Shown: positions 1 to 6,466, counted from the first letter of the stretch. The stretch is DNA of 6,997 bases from Gemmatimonadota bacterium (GCA_003695865.1 RFGQ01000286.1:1-6997), one strand, 5' to 3'. The notes: generated by a model not told the origin, from the sequence alone. Program-made: numbers and translations.

Positions 1-650
1 GCCGCTACCTGCCCACCGTCTCGCTCTCTGCCGGCCTGTCGGGCTTCACGCGCCAGGCCTCGTCGGTCGAAGGCGACATCCGTCGCGCCGAGGGGCAGGC
101 GCTCTCCGCAATCCAGAACTGTCTTTTCCAGAACGATCTGTTCTCGCGGCTGGCCGATCCGTTGCCCCCGCAGGACTGCTCCCGGTTCGCGTTCACCGAC
201 GATCAGGCCGAGGCCATCCGCCGCCGAAACGACGTCTTCCCGTTCAACTTCGAGAAGTCGCCGCCCTCGGCGTCGCTCACCATCAGTCTGCCGATCTTCC
301 AGGGATTCTCCAGGCAGCGGCAGATCGAGCAGGCCGAAGTCCAGCGCGAGGACCTCGACTACAACCTGCGCGAGCAGGAACTCGCCCTGCGGGCCGATCT
401 GGCGGCCAACCTGGCCGCGGTGCGCACGGCCTATCGCACTGCGCTCATCGAACAGCGCAATGCCGAGGTCGCCGACCGGCAGCTCGCCCTGGCGCGCGAG
501 CGGTTCTCGCTCGGCCTCGCCAACTTCGTCGAACTGCTCGACGCCGAGACGGTGAAGGTCGAGGCCGAACGCGCGCTCGTCGCCGCCATCTACAGCTACC
601 ACGACGCCCGCGCCGCCCTGCAGGCGGTCGTGGGCGTTCCCCTTCCGTGA
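1..650 (+). CDS. TolC-family outer membrane efflux channel, C-terminal part (5' truncated by window edge)
   Basis: The frame is open from the first full codon at position 3 to the TGA at 648-650, giving about 215 residues; the true start lies upstream. TolC proteins form the trimeric outer membrane duct of tripartite exporters. Seen here, in local residue numbers: a strand YLPTVSLSAGLSGF (2-15), a long loop (about 16-88), a second strand SASLTISLPIFQGF (about 89-102), then two long Ala/Glu/Gln/Arg-rich helices. The second helix carries the family-typical RFSLGLANFVELLDAET stretch. This order matches the second structural repeat of TolC. The loop between the strands, predicted to face outside, is long (about 73 residues) and contains two cysteines at local residues 40 and 59. 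A TTG at 162 could be called as a start but lies inside this loop, so it is not real. The adaptor gene follows after 18 nt, which supports one export operon. The family call is firm; the substrate is unknown. Confidence 0.93.
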   Translation, partial: RYLPTVSLSAGLSGFTRQASSVEGDIRRAEGQALSAIQNCLFQNDLFSRLADPLPPQDCSRFAFTDDQAEAIRRRNDVFPFNFEKSPPSASLTISLPIFQGFSRQRQIEQAEVQREDLDYNLREQELALRADLAANLAAVRTAYRTALIEQRNAEVADRQLALARERFSLGLANFVELLDAETVKVEAERALVAAIYSYHDARAALQAVVGVPLP

Positions 651-668
651 GAGTGAGGCACTGCGCTC

Positions 669-1946
669 ATGTCCGGTAGAAAGCTCGTTGTAGGCATCGT
701 GATCGTGGCCGTGATCGGCACGGCCGCCGTCCTCGCCGCCAGGAACGGGGGCGAGCGCGGGATCCCCGTGCGGCTCGACACGGTGGAACGCCGCGACCTC
801 GTCCAGACCGTGACCGCCAGCGGCAACATCCGGGCGGGACGGGTCGTCGACATCTCGTCGGACGTGTCGGCCCGGGTACAGGAACTGCTCGTCGACGAAG
901 GCGACGACGTGGTGCAGGGGCAGCTCCTTCTGCGGCTCGACCCCACCCGGTTCACCGCGCAGGTGGAGCGCGCCCGGGCCTCTCTCGACCAGGCGCGGGC
1001 CAACCGGTCCCAACAGGCGGCCGCCGTGGAGCGGGCCGAGCGAGAGCTGGGCCGTCTGGAGCGTCTGTTCCAGCGTGATTCCCTGCTCGTGGCGCGCCAG
1101 CAACTCGACAACGCGCGCAGCGACCTCGAGATCGCGCGCGCGCAGCTCAAGGCCCTCGACCACGGTGTCGAACAGGCCGAAGCCGCGCTGGCCGAGGCCG
1201 AGGAGCAGCTCTCCAAGACGATCTTCCGCGCGCCCATTTCCGGGAAGGTCACCCGGCTCAACGTGGACGAGGGCGAGACGGTGATCGTGGGCACCATGAA
1301 CAACCCGGGCAGCCTCGTACTGACCATCTCCGAACTCTCCCAGGTCGAGGCTGTGGTGCAGGTCGACGAAACCGACGTGCCCTACATCGCGGTGGGCGAC
1401 AGCGCCGTGCTCACCCTCGACGCGTTCCCCGACCAGGAGTTCTCGGGGCGCGTGACCGAGATCGGCAACAGCGCCATCGTGCCGCCGTCGCAGAGCGCCG
1501 GGACGGGCCAGGCCGCCGCGATCGACTTCGAGGTGGTGATCGTCATGGACGATCCCCCCGGCGGCATCCGGCCCGACCTCTCGGTCACGGCCGACATCGT
1601 GACCGACCGCCGCGAGGATGTGCTCGCCGTGCCGATCATCGCGCTCACCGTGCGGCCGGCCGACGAGGTGCTGGGCGACAGCGCGAAGGCCAGCGAGGGC
1701 GACGACAGCGGGGGGCGCCCCGAGGACCGCGACGTCGAGGGGGCCTTCGTGGTGCGGGACGGCAAGGCCACCTTCGTGCCCGTCGAGGTCGGCATCACCG
1801 GGCGCGACCACTTCGAGGTGCTGTCCGGGCTGAGCGAGGGCGACACGGTCGTCGCCGGGCCGTATCAGCGCATCCGCTCGCTCAAGAACGGCGACCCGGT
1901 GCGGGCGATGGAGGGCGAAGGCCGCCGGGACGACGAGGGCAACTAG
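669..1946 (+). CDS. Periplasmic adaptor subunit (HlyD/MacA-type membrane fusion protein)
   Basis: This 425-residue protein would link the inner membrane permeases to the TolC duct. Visible in order: an N-terminal membrane anchor (about 5-24) with no lipobox cysteine; a first lipoyl half-domain (about 45-92, TVTASGNIRAGRVVDISSDV to LLLRLDP); a long alpha-hairpin or coiled coil (about 93-185) rich in Ala, Glu, Arg and Gln; the second lipoyl half with RAPISGKV at about 187-194; a beta-barrel domain (about 220-310); and a membrane-proximal domain ending near residue 413. An acidic, Gly/Ser/Asp-rich insertion (about 331-357) interrupts the last part, and the C-terminal tail is charged. The ATG at 669 is preceded by GAGTGAGG (651-658) as a plausible ribosome binding site. 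It lies 18 nt after the tolC-like gene and 11 nt before the first permease gene. The architecture fits MacA-like adaptors of ABC exporters; RND adaptors look similar, but the downstream MacB-type permeases decide for the ABC type. Confidence 0.93.
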   Translation: MSGRKLVVGIVIVAVIGTAAVLAARNGGERGIPVRLDTVERRDLVQTVTASGNIRAGRVVDISSDVSARVQELLVDEGDDVVQGQLLLRLDPTRFTAQVERARASLDQARANRSQQAAAVERAERELGRLERLFQRDSLLVARQQLDNARSDLEIARAQLKALDHGVEQAEAALAEAEEQLSKTIFRAPISGKVTRLNVDEGETVIVGTMNNPGSLVLTISELSQVEAVVQVDETDVPYIAVGDSAVLTLDAFPDQEFSGRVTEIGNSAIVPPSQSAGTGQAAAIDFEVVIVMDDPPGGIRPDLSVTADIVTDRREDVLAVPIIALTVRPADEVLGDSAKASEGDDSGGRPEDRDVEGAFVVRDGKATFVPVEVGITGRDHFEVLSGLSEGDTVVAGPYQRIRSLKNGDPVRAMEGEGRRDDEGN

Positions 1947-1950
1947 AGGA
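1945..1950 (+). promoter_or_regulatory. Ribosome binding site of first permease gene
   Basis: AGAGGA overlaps the adaptor's TAG stop and lies 7 nt before the ATG at 1958. This is a good Shine-Dalgarno match and supports that start and tight translational linkage between adaptor and permease. Confidence 0.6.
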
Positions 1951-1957
1951 ACCGCCG

Positions 1958-3199
1958 ATGCAGCTCTTCGAGGGCGTCCGGCTGGCGCTCCAGCAGATCC
2001 GGGAGCAGAAGCTCAAGAGCGCGTTCAGCCTGCTGGGCGTGATCGTGGGCGTGATGTTCCTGATCGTGGTCGTGAGCGTCGTCGAGGGGATGGACCGCTA
2101 CATCCGCGAGGACCTCTCGTCGGCCGTCTTCGGCGTCAACACCGTGACCCTGCGGCGCATCGGCGCGAACGAATCCGGGGGTGACGACGAGGCCCGCCGC
2201 GAGCGCCGCCGGCGTCCGCGGCTGACCTTCGCCGACTTCGAGGCGTTGCGCGACCAGCTCACCGTGACGGCCAGGATCGGTGTGCAGAGCGACGTGGGCG
2301 GGCGCGTCGAAGCCGACAACGGCCGGCTCGTGGAGGGCGTGAACATCGTCAGCATCACGCCCGAGGTCTTCGAGATCCGCGACTGGCAGGTGGAGCGCGG
2401 ACGGCCCTTCACCGCGCAGGAGGACGCACGCGGCGCCGCGGTGGTGGTGCTGGGCAAGGACACCGCCGAGACGCTGTTCCCCGGGCTCGACCCGGTGGGA
2501 CGGCGGGTGCGGATCCGCGGCTATCCCTACCGCGTGATCGGCGTGCTCGAAGAGTTGGGCACCCTGTTCGGCCAGTCGCTCGACAACCTCGCCGTGGCTC
2601 CCGCACGCTCCCCGCTGAAGGCCGTGACGAGCCCGGGCGGCTTCATCGAAGAGGTCATCATCCAGACCGACGATCCGGCGTCGCTCAGGGCGGCGCAGCT
2701 CGAGGCCGAGGGGATCATGCGGGTGCGGCGACGCCTGCGTCCCGGTGAGCCCAACAACTTCTCCCTCGAAACGGCCGACGAGTCGCTCAGCTTCTGGGAC
2801 CGCATCTCGCAGATGCTGTTCCTGGCGCTGCCGGGCCTCGTCGCGATCAGTCTGGTCGTGGGCGGGATCGTCATCATGAACATCATGCTGGTCTCGGTCA
2901 TGGAACGCACCCGCGAGATCGGCGTGCGTAAGGCGCTGGGCGCACGCCGCCGCGACATCCTCACGCAGGTGCTCATCGAGTCCACGACGCTCTCGAGCGT
3001 GGGCGCCGCGGTGGGCGTGGGCATCGGGGTGGGCCTGACGGTGTTGGTACGCGCCCTCACCCCCCTGCCCGCCGCCGTGGATCCCAAATGGATCACCGTG
3101 GGCGTGGCGCTCGGCATGATCGTGGGCATCGTCTCGGGCGTGTATCCCGCCAACCGCGCCGCCAAGCTGGACCCGGTCGACGCCCTGCGCTACGAGTAA
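1958..3199 (+). CDS. ABC transporter permease, MacB/FtsX type, without ATPase domain (copy 1)
   Basis: This is a 413-residue inner membrane permease of the MacB class, which works as a mechanotransmitter driving periplasmic export through the adaptor and TolC. Layout: a short cytoplasmic helix (1-18); TM1 (about 20-44); a large periplasmic core domain (about 45-285, with an Arg-rich stretch near 80-87 and the GRPFTAQEDARGAAVVVLGKDTAETLF section typical of the family); TM2 (about 287-312); the cytoplasmic coupling segment MERTREIGVRKALGARRRDI (315-334), a hallmark of FtsX-like permeases; TM3 (about 343-366); and TM4 (about 378-398). It ends in LDPVDALRYE. E. coli MacB carries an N-terminal ATPase domain that is absent here, so a separate ATP-binding subunit is needed. 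It is followed after 4 nt by a paralogous permease. The start is supported by AGAGGA 7 nt upstream. The family is certain; the substrate is unknown. Confidence 0.94.
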   Translation: MQLFEGVRLALQQIREQKLKSAFSLLGVIVGVMFLIVVVSVVEGMDRYIREDLSSAVFGVNTVTLRRIGANESGGDDEARRERRRRPRLTFADFEALRDQLTVTARIGVQSDVGGRVEADNGRLVEGVNIVSITPEVFEIRDWQVERGRPFTAQEDARGAAVVVLGKDTAETLFPGLDPVGRRVRIRGYPYRVIGVLEELGTLFGQSLDNLAVAPARSPLKAVTSPGGFIEEVIIQTDDPASLRAAQLEAEGIMRVRRRLRPGEPNNFSLETADESLSFWDRISQMLFLALPGLVAISLVVGGIVIMNIMLVSVMERTREIGVRKALGARRRDILTQVLIESTTLSSVGAAVGVGIGVGLTVLVRALTPLPAAVDPKWITVGVALGMIVGIVSGVYPANRAAKLDPVDALRYE

Positions 3200-3203
3200 G
3201 ACC

Positions 3204-4468
3204 ATGGCCATGTCGAAGCTCACCTCGCTCGAGGAAGGGATCGCGATCGCGCTCGACGCGCTGCGCGCCAACAAGGTGCGCTCGAGCCTCACCATCCTGG
3301 GTGTCGCCATCGGCGTCGGCGTGGTGGTGGCCATGGCCGCGGCCATCACCGGACTGCGCTCCTCCATCGTGGAGGGGTTCGAGTCGGCGGGCCCCGACAA
3401 CTTCATCGTGACGCGCTTCGACTTCTCGAACGTGCGCATCGTGAGCGACGGCAGCCGCCCCCCGTGGGCCGGCAAGCCCAGGATCGAGCCCGAAGAGGCG
3501 AAGCTCCTCGCCCGCCTACCCGGCGTCGAGGAGTCGCTCTACAACTTCGGCATGGCGGTCTTGATGTCGTACGAGGGACGCCGCGAGAGCGGCATCCAGG
3601 CCAACGGGTACTCGGCCGGTTGGGTGAAGTACACCGCGGGCGACTTCACCGCGGGACGCGACTTCACCGACGAGAGGTGCGCCAGTCACGGCCGCTGGTC
3701 GTGCTCTCGAAGCCGTTGGCCGACGAGTTGTTCGGCGACCGCGACCCCATCGGCCGCCGCATCCGGGTGAGCGCCGGGCGACGGGGTGTGAGCGAGGCGT
3801 TCACCGTGGTGGGCGTGTTCGAACCCGAGCCCAACATCTTCACCGCGGCGATCAAGAACTGGGCGGTGTTCCCCTACACCTCGGCCATGAAACGGCTCAA
3901 GGCGTCGAACTGGCAGGCTCAGATCCTGATCGTGCCCCGCGACGACGTGCCGCAGGCCGAGGTCATCGACCAGGTGGTGGGCGCGATGCGCGTGGCGCGG
4001 GGCCTGAGGCCGGCCGAAGAGAACAACTTCGCCGTGTTGCGCTCTGCCCAGCTGCTCGAGCAGTTCGACCGCCTCACGGGTGTGTTCTTCCTGGTGATGC
4101 TCGCGCTCTCTTCGGTGGGGCTGATGGTGGGCGGCATCGGGGTGATCGGCATCATGATGATCTCGGTGACCGAACGGACGCGTGAGATCGGCGTACGCAA
4201 GGCGCTCGGTGCCACCCGCCGCGAGATTCTCTGGCAGTTCCTGGTCGAGGCCGCGGTGCTCACGCTGCTGGGCGGTGCCCTCGGCATGCTGATCGGGTGG
4301 GGGGTGGCCTCGTTCGTGCGCAACTTCACGCCCATTCCCGCCGCCATCCCGCTGTGGAGCGTCGTGGCCGCGCTCGCCATGGCGATCCTCACCGGCATGC
4401 TGTTCGGCCTGCTCCCGGCGCATCGGGCCTCGCGCCTCGAGCCCGTGGCGGCGCTGCGCTACGAGTGA
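3204..4468 (+). pseudogene. ABC transporter permease, MacB/FtsX type (copy 2), interrupted by a one-base frameshift
   Basis: The gene encodes a second MacB-like permease but is split over two frames. The first frame (3204-3674, 157 residues) holds a cytoplasmic helix, TM1 (about 29-52) and the first half of the periplasmic core, ending GDFTAGRDFTDE. It then runs out of family likeness and stops at 3770 after 188 residues. The second frame resumes exactly at GAG 3674-3676 with EVRQSRPLVVLSKPLADELF and continues through the core, TM2, the coupling motif TERTREIGVRKALGATRREI, TM3 and TM4, ending LEPVAALRYE and TGA 4466-4468. Inserting one G (GAGAGGTG to GAGGAGGTG) gives a 421-residue product, close to the 413-residue neighbour. 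Codon bias and motifs stay intact after the break, so this is either a sequencing or assembly error or a very recent mutation. The start is ATG 3204 or 3210; neither has a strong ribosome binding site. If expressed intact it would probably pair with copy 1 as a heterodimer. Confidence 0.9.
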
Positions 4469-5193
4469 TGGGCGCCCCGCTCGACGTCCTGGCGGCGTTC
4501 GCGCACCCCGACGACGCCGAGCTGCTCTGCGGAGGCGCGCTCATCCGCAGCGCGGACGCCGGGGAGCGGGTCGGCGTGCTCGACCTCACCCGGGGCGAGG
4601 GCGGCTCGCAGGGATCGGCCGAGCTGCGCGCACGCGAGGCCGAAGCCGCGGCCGAGGTGATGGGGTTGGCCGTGCGGCGCAACGCGGGGCTTCCCGACGC
4701 GGCGCTCCAGAACACCCTCGAGGCCAGACGCGTGGTGGCGGGGCTGCTGCGCGAGCTGCGGCCGCGGGTGGTCGTGACGCACTGGCGGGACGGCCGCCAC
4801 CCCGACCACCGCGCGGCGGCCGAACTCGTCTACGACGCCTGCTTCCTGGCCGGGCTCAGGCGCTTCGACGCGCCGGGCGAGCCCTTCCGGCCGTTCAAGG
4901 TGGTGCACGCGATCGCCTTCCGCGAAGACGCGCCCCGGCCGACGTTCCTGGTCGACGTCACCGAGCAGATGGAGCGGCGACTGGCCGCGCTGGCCTGCTA
5001 TGCGTCGCAGTTCGACGGCAAGAGCCAGGCCGGCGAGGTGTTCCCGGGCGGTGAACGCCCCCTGCCGGATCAGGTACGAGCCCACCTGGCCGCCTGGGGT
5101 GCCCGCGCGAGGGTGGCGTACGCCGAGCCGTTCTGGACGCGGGAGGCCGTACGCGTCGAGACGCTCGGCGGGGTCGACGTCTCGACATTCTGA
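4468..5193 (+). CDS. bshB1: Bacillithiol biosynthesis-type deacetylase (BshB1-like, PIG-L/LmbE family)
   Basis: This 241-residue cytosolic zinc hydrolase is predicted to remove the acetyl group from N-acetylglucosaminyl-malate, the second step of bacillithiol synthesis. Seen: the family metal/catalytic motif AHPDD at 12-16 (then AEL) near the N-terminus; DLTRGEGGSQGS (39-50), matching the DLTRGE-GTRGT block of BshB1 with GSQGS in place of GTRGT; RNAGLPD (71-77); the second metal motif HPDH at 111-114 within THWRDGRHPDHRAA; FLAGLRRF (126-133); and YASQF (178-182). Length is normal for BshB1. The ATG at 4468 overlaps the permease stop by one base (TGATG), indicating translational coupling. The frame stays open upstream to 4297, but that extension lies inside the permease gene and lacks family sequence. 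Other PIG-L amidases, such as MshB-like, GlcNAc or S-conjugate enzymes, are the alternative, but the DLTRGE and FLAGLRR blocks favour BshB1. BshA and BshC are not in the window. Confidence 0.85.
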   Translation: MGAPLDVLAAFAHPDDAELLCGGALIRSADAGERVGVLDLTRGEGGSQGSAELRAREAEAAAEVMGLAVRRNAGLPDAALQNTLEARRVVAGLLRELRPRVVVTHWRDGRHPDHRAAAELVYDACFLAGLRRFDAPGEPFRPFKVVHAIAFREDAPRPTFLVDVTEQMERRLAALACYASQFDGKSQAGEVFPGGERPLPDQVRAHLAAWGARARVAYAEPFWTREAVRVETLGGVDVSTF

Positions 5194-5245
5194 CGTCGGG
5201 CCCGGGCGTGACGAGCGCGTCCCTGGCCCCGCTCCGCAGGGGGTC

Positions 5246-5252
5246 TTAGCTT
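5246..5252 (+). promoter_or_regulatory. Possible -10 element upstream of the membrane protein gene
   Basis: TTAGCTT is the most A/T-rich spot in the otherwise GC-rich 116-nt gap 5194-5309 and lies 58 nt before the GTG start. A -35 match at 5224-5229 (TGGCCC) is poor. Position and composition suggest a promoter separating this gene from the exporter operon, but the support is weak. Confidence 0.25.
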
Positions 5253-5299
5253 CGCGCCGCAGCCAGCCGCAGTCGGAGCGGTCCCACACTCGAGGCCCC

Positions 5300-5303
5300 G
5301 GAG
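5300..5303 (+). promoter_or_regulatory. Ribosome binding site deciding the GTG start at 5310
   Basis: GGAG lies 6 nt before GTG 5310. No ATG occurs in this frame until residue 174, so a non-ATG start is required. This site favours 5310 over the GTG codons about 36 nt further in. Confidence 0.5.
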
Positions 5304-5309
5304 CGATCC

Positions 5310-5966
5310 GTGAACCCTCCTCCCTCCCCACCGGCATCGCCCCTCGTGGTGCACCGCCGCGCACTCCTGGGTGTGCTGCTCGTCGGGGCGGGCCTGCTCG
5401 TTGCGACCCACCTGGTGCTGTACTGGATCCACTACCACGTCGGTGAAGTCCCCTGGCTCGTGCGCCAGCTGTTCGACCTGGACGAAGAGAACAACCTGCC
5501 CACCTGGTTCTCGTCGTTCCTGCTGCTCCTCGCGGCCGGATTCGTGCACCTCACGGCGGAGTCCGAGCCTCGTGACCGGGGCTGGTGGCGCGTGCTCGCC
5601 GCCGGCTTCGTGGTGCTTTCGCTCGACGAGGTCGCCGGCCTCCACGAGACGCTCAACACGGCCGTGTCGTTCAACTGGGCACTGCCGGGCGCCGTGGTGG
5701 CGCTGGCCGCGGGCGTGGCCTTCGTGCCCTTCCTGCGGCGCCTGGAGCGGCCCACGGCCCTCCTCTACCTCGCCGCGGGCGCGCTCTACGTGGGTGGCGC
5801 CGTGGGCGTGGAACTGCTCGCGGCAGACATGGACGTCGACACCTTCGCCTACGCGGGTGCGACCGCCGTGGAAGAGGGCATGGAGATGTTCGGCGCGTGG
5901 CTGTTCCTGTGGGCCACGTTGGCGCGCGGGGCCGGCCGGTTGCGGGTCGAAGTGGCGGTCGACTGA
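5310..5966 (+). CDS. Six-helix integral membrane protein of unknown function with conserved-looking acidic motifs
   Basis: I do not recognise a named family. The 218-residue product starts with a Pro-rich cytoplasmic-like tail and HRR (15-17), then shows about six hydrophobic segments: roughly 19-40, 66-82, 93-110, 122-142, 150-172 and 185-206. Polar blocks sit at or inside these segments: DLDEENNLPTWFSS (56-69) just before TM2, SLDEVAGLHE (104-113) at the end of TM3, GGAVGVELL (162-170) in TM5, and VEEGMEMFG (187-195) at the start of TM6. The packing of Asp, Glu and His in such positions is more like a metal- or proton-handling or enzymatic membrane protein than a simple anchor, but this is inference. 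The GTG start is supported by GGAG 6 nt upstream. It stands apart from the upstream operon by 116 nt and converges with the minus-strand gene downstream, so it is probably monocistronic. The strong hydrophobic periodicity and codon bias make it a real gene; its function is open. Confidence 0.85.
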   Translation: MNPPPSPPASPLVVHRRALLGVLLVGAGLLVATHLVLYWIHYHVGEVPWLVRQLFDLDEENNLPTWFSSFLLLLAAGFVHLTAESEPRDRGWWRVLAAGFVVLSLDEVAGLHETLNTAVSFNWALPGAVVALAAGVAFVPFLRRLERPTALLYLAAGALYVGGAVGVELLAADMDVDTFAYAGATAVEEGMEMFGAWLFLWATLARGAGRLRVEVAVD

Positions 5967-5989
5967 CGAGGCTGAACGGGCGCCCACGT

Positions 5990-6020
5990 GCGCGGCGTGC
6001 GCCGGATGCACCCGCCGCGC
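5990..6020. terminator. GC-rich hairpin between convergent genes, possible terminator
   Basis: GCGCGGCG (5990-5997) pairs perfectly with CGCCGCGC (6013-6020). The stem can extend inward by TGC (5998-6000) with GCA (6008-6010) after a two-base bulge, closing a 7-base loop. It starts 24 nt after the stop of the membrane protein gene. No T-tract follows on either strand, so an intrinsic terminator is not proven; in GC-rich genomes such stems without U-tracts are common 3' ends. Confidence 0.35.
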
Positions 6021-6072
6021 TCGGGCTCGCCCCCTGGCTGCACCGGCTCGGTCCGCCGCGGCGCGGAGCGCC

Positions 6073-6105
6073 GGCTACACCGCCGGGTACACTGGCTACA
6101 CCGCG
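6073..6105. repeat. Short imperfect repeat, three GG(C/G)TACAC(C/T) units
   Basis: The units are GGCTACACC (6073-6081), GGGTACACT (6085-6093) and GGCTACACC (6094-6102). The outer two extend to an exact 11-base repeat, GGCTACACCGC, 21 bases apart. The last unit covers the stop codon of the minus-strand gene (6096-6098). The role is unknown; it may be simple slippage-prone sequence. Confidence 0.5.
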
Positions 6106-6434
6106 CAGCGCACCTCGAGGAGAAGACGCCTCCAACTCGGCACGTCCGCACCGCCTACCTTGAGGGCCCGGGCGCTGGCCCCGCCTCCCCTCAGCATCCA
6201 CGGAGCCAGCCAGGCACCGATCTCGGGCGGCAGGTGCCCGACGAGCGTCCCGCCGGGAAGATGCACCCACACCTCGGGCTCCGAGGTGCCGGGCGGATCG
6301 GGAATGAGGTAGAGCTCGTCACCCGGCTCGACGGCCTCGAGCGCCGAGCTGCGCTCGCCGAACACGGTGCCGTGCACGGTCGCTCGGAAACGGGCGGGGC
6401 AGCCTTCGGGAAGCGGCGGCTTGGGTCGGATCAT
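6096..6434 (-). CDS. Small stand-alone HIRAN-like domain protein
   Basis: The 112-residue product resembles the HIRAN fold, a small beta-rich module best known as the 3'-end DNA-binding domain of HLTF/Rad5 helicases and also found alone in bacteria. Seen: RFRATVHGTVFGERSSALEAV (15-35) as the opening strand and turn; EPGDELYLIPDPP (36-48), matching the 'GD-L-L-REP' strand; EVWVHLPGGTLVGHLPPEIGAWLAPWM (54-80), matching 'nAI-V---g-~iGyLPr-iA--la'; and a closing strand RLLLEVRC (103-110). The usual N-P-Y-D turn before the 'nAI' strand is replaced by PPGTSEPE, so ligand binding may differ. No other domain is attached. The ATG at 6434 gives a protein that starts close to the domain; the ribosome binding site is poor (GCGAGCG just upstream). 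It converges with the membrane protein gene and diverges from the cysteine desulfurase gene. The alternative is a chance antisense reading, but nothing better is coded on the plus strand here. Confidence 0.65.
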   Translation of the reverse strand: MIRPKPPLPEGCPARFRATVHGTVFGERSSALEAVEPGDELYLIPDPPGTSEPEVWVHLPGGTLVGHLPPEIGAWLAPWMLRGGGASARALKVGGADVPSWRRLLLEVRCAV

Positions 6435-6466
6435 CGCTCGCGGTGCACCGGCGCTCGCCGGGGTGG

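Noticed and set aside
1943..3475. A 510-codon open frame on the minus strand across both permease genes
   Set aside because: It is antisense to an unmistakable permease, its His/Asp/Arg-rich composition shows no domain, and it crosses a gene boundary. Long antisense frames are expected in DNA this GC-rich. The long minus-strand frames at 3686-4423, 4459-5364 and 5070-6011 are rejected for the same reason.
3668..3682. Programmed -1 ribosomal frameshifting in permease copy 2
   Set aside because: The context ACCGACGAGAGGTGC has no slippery heptamer and I see no obvious downstream pseudoknot. A single missing G explains it more simply.
4297..4467. A longer N-terminus for the deacetylase starting at 4297
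   Set aside because: The extension lies wholly inside the permease gene in another frame and is Arg/Ala-rich noise. The family normally begins just before the AHPDD motif.
5224..5246. Possible terminator CCCC-GCTCCGCA-GGGG after the deacetylase gene
   Set aside because: The stem has only four or five base pairs with an 8-base loop and no T-tract; this is expected by chance at this GC content.
6073..6105. The GGnTACACn units as a CRISPR-like array
   Set aside because: The units are only 9-11 bases, spacing is 0-3 bases between cores, and there are no cas genes.
5371..6312. A 313-codon plus-strand frame overlapping the membrane protein and the HIRAN-like gene
   Set aside because: It is a Ser/Arg/Cys/Trp-rich translation out of frame with a clear membrane protein, and it has no family likeness.
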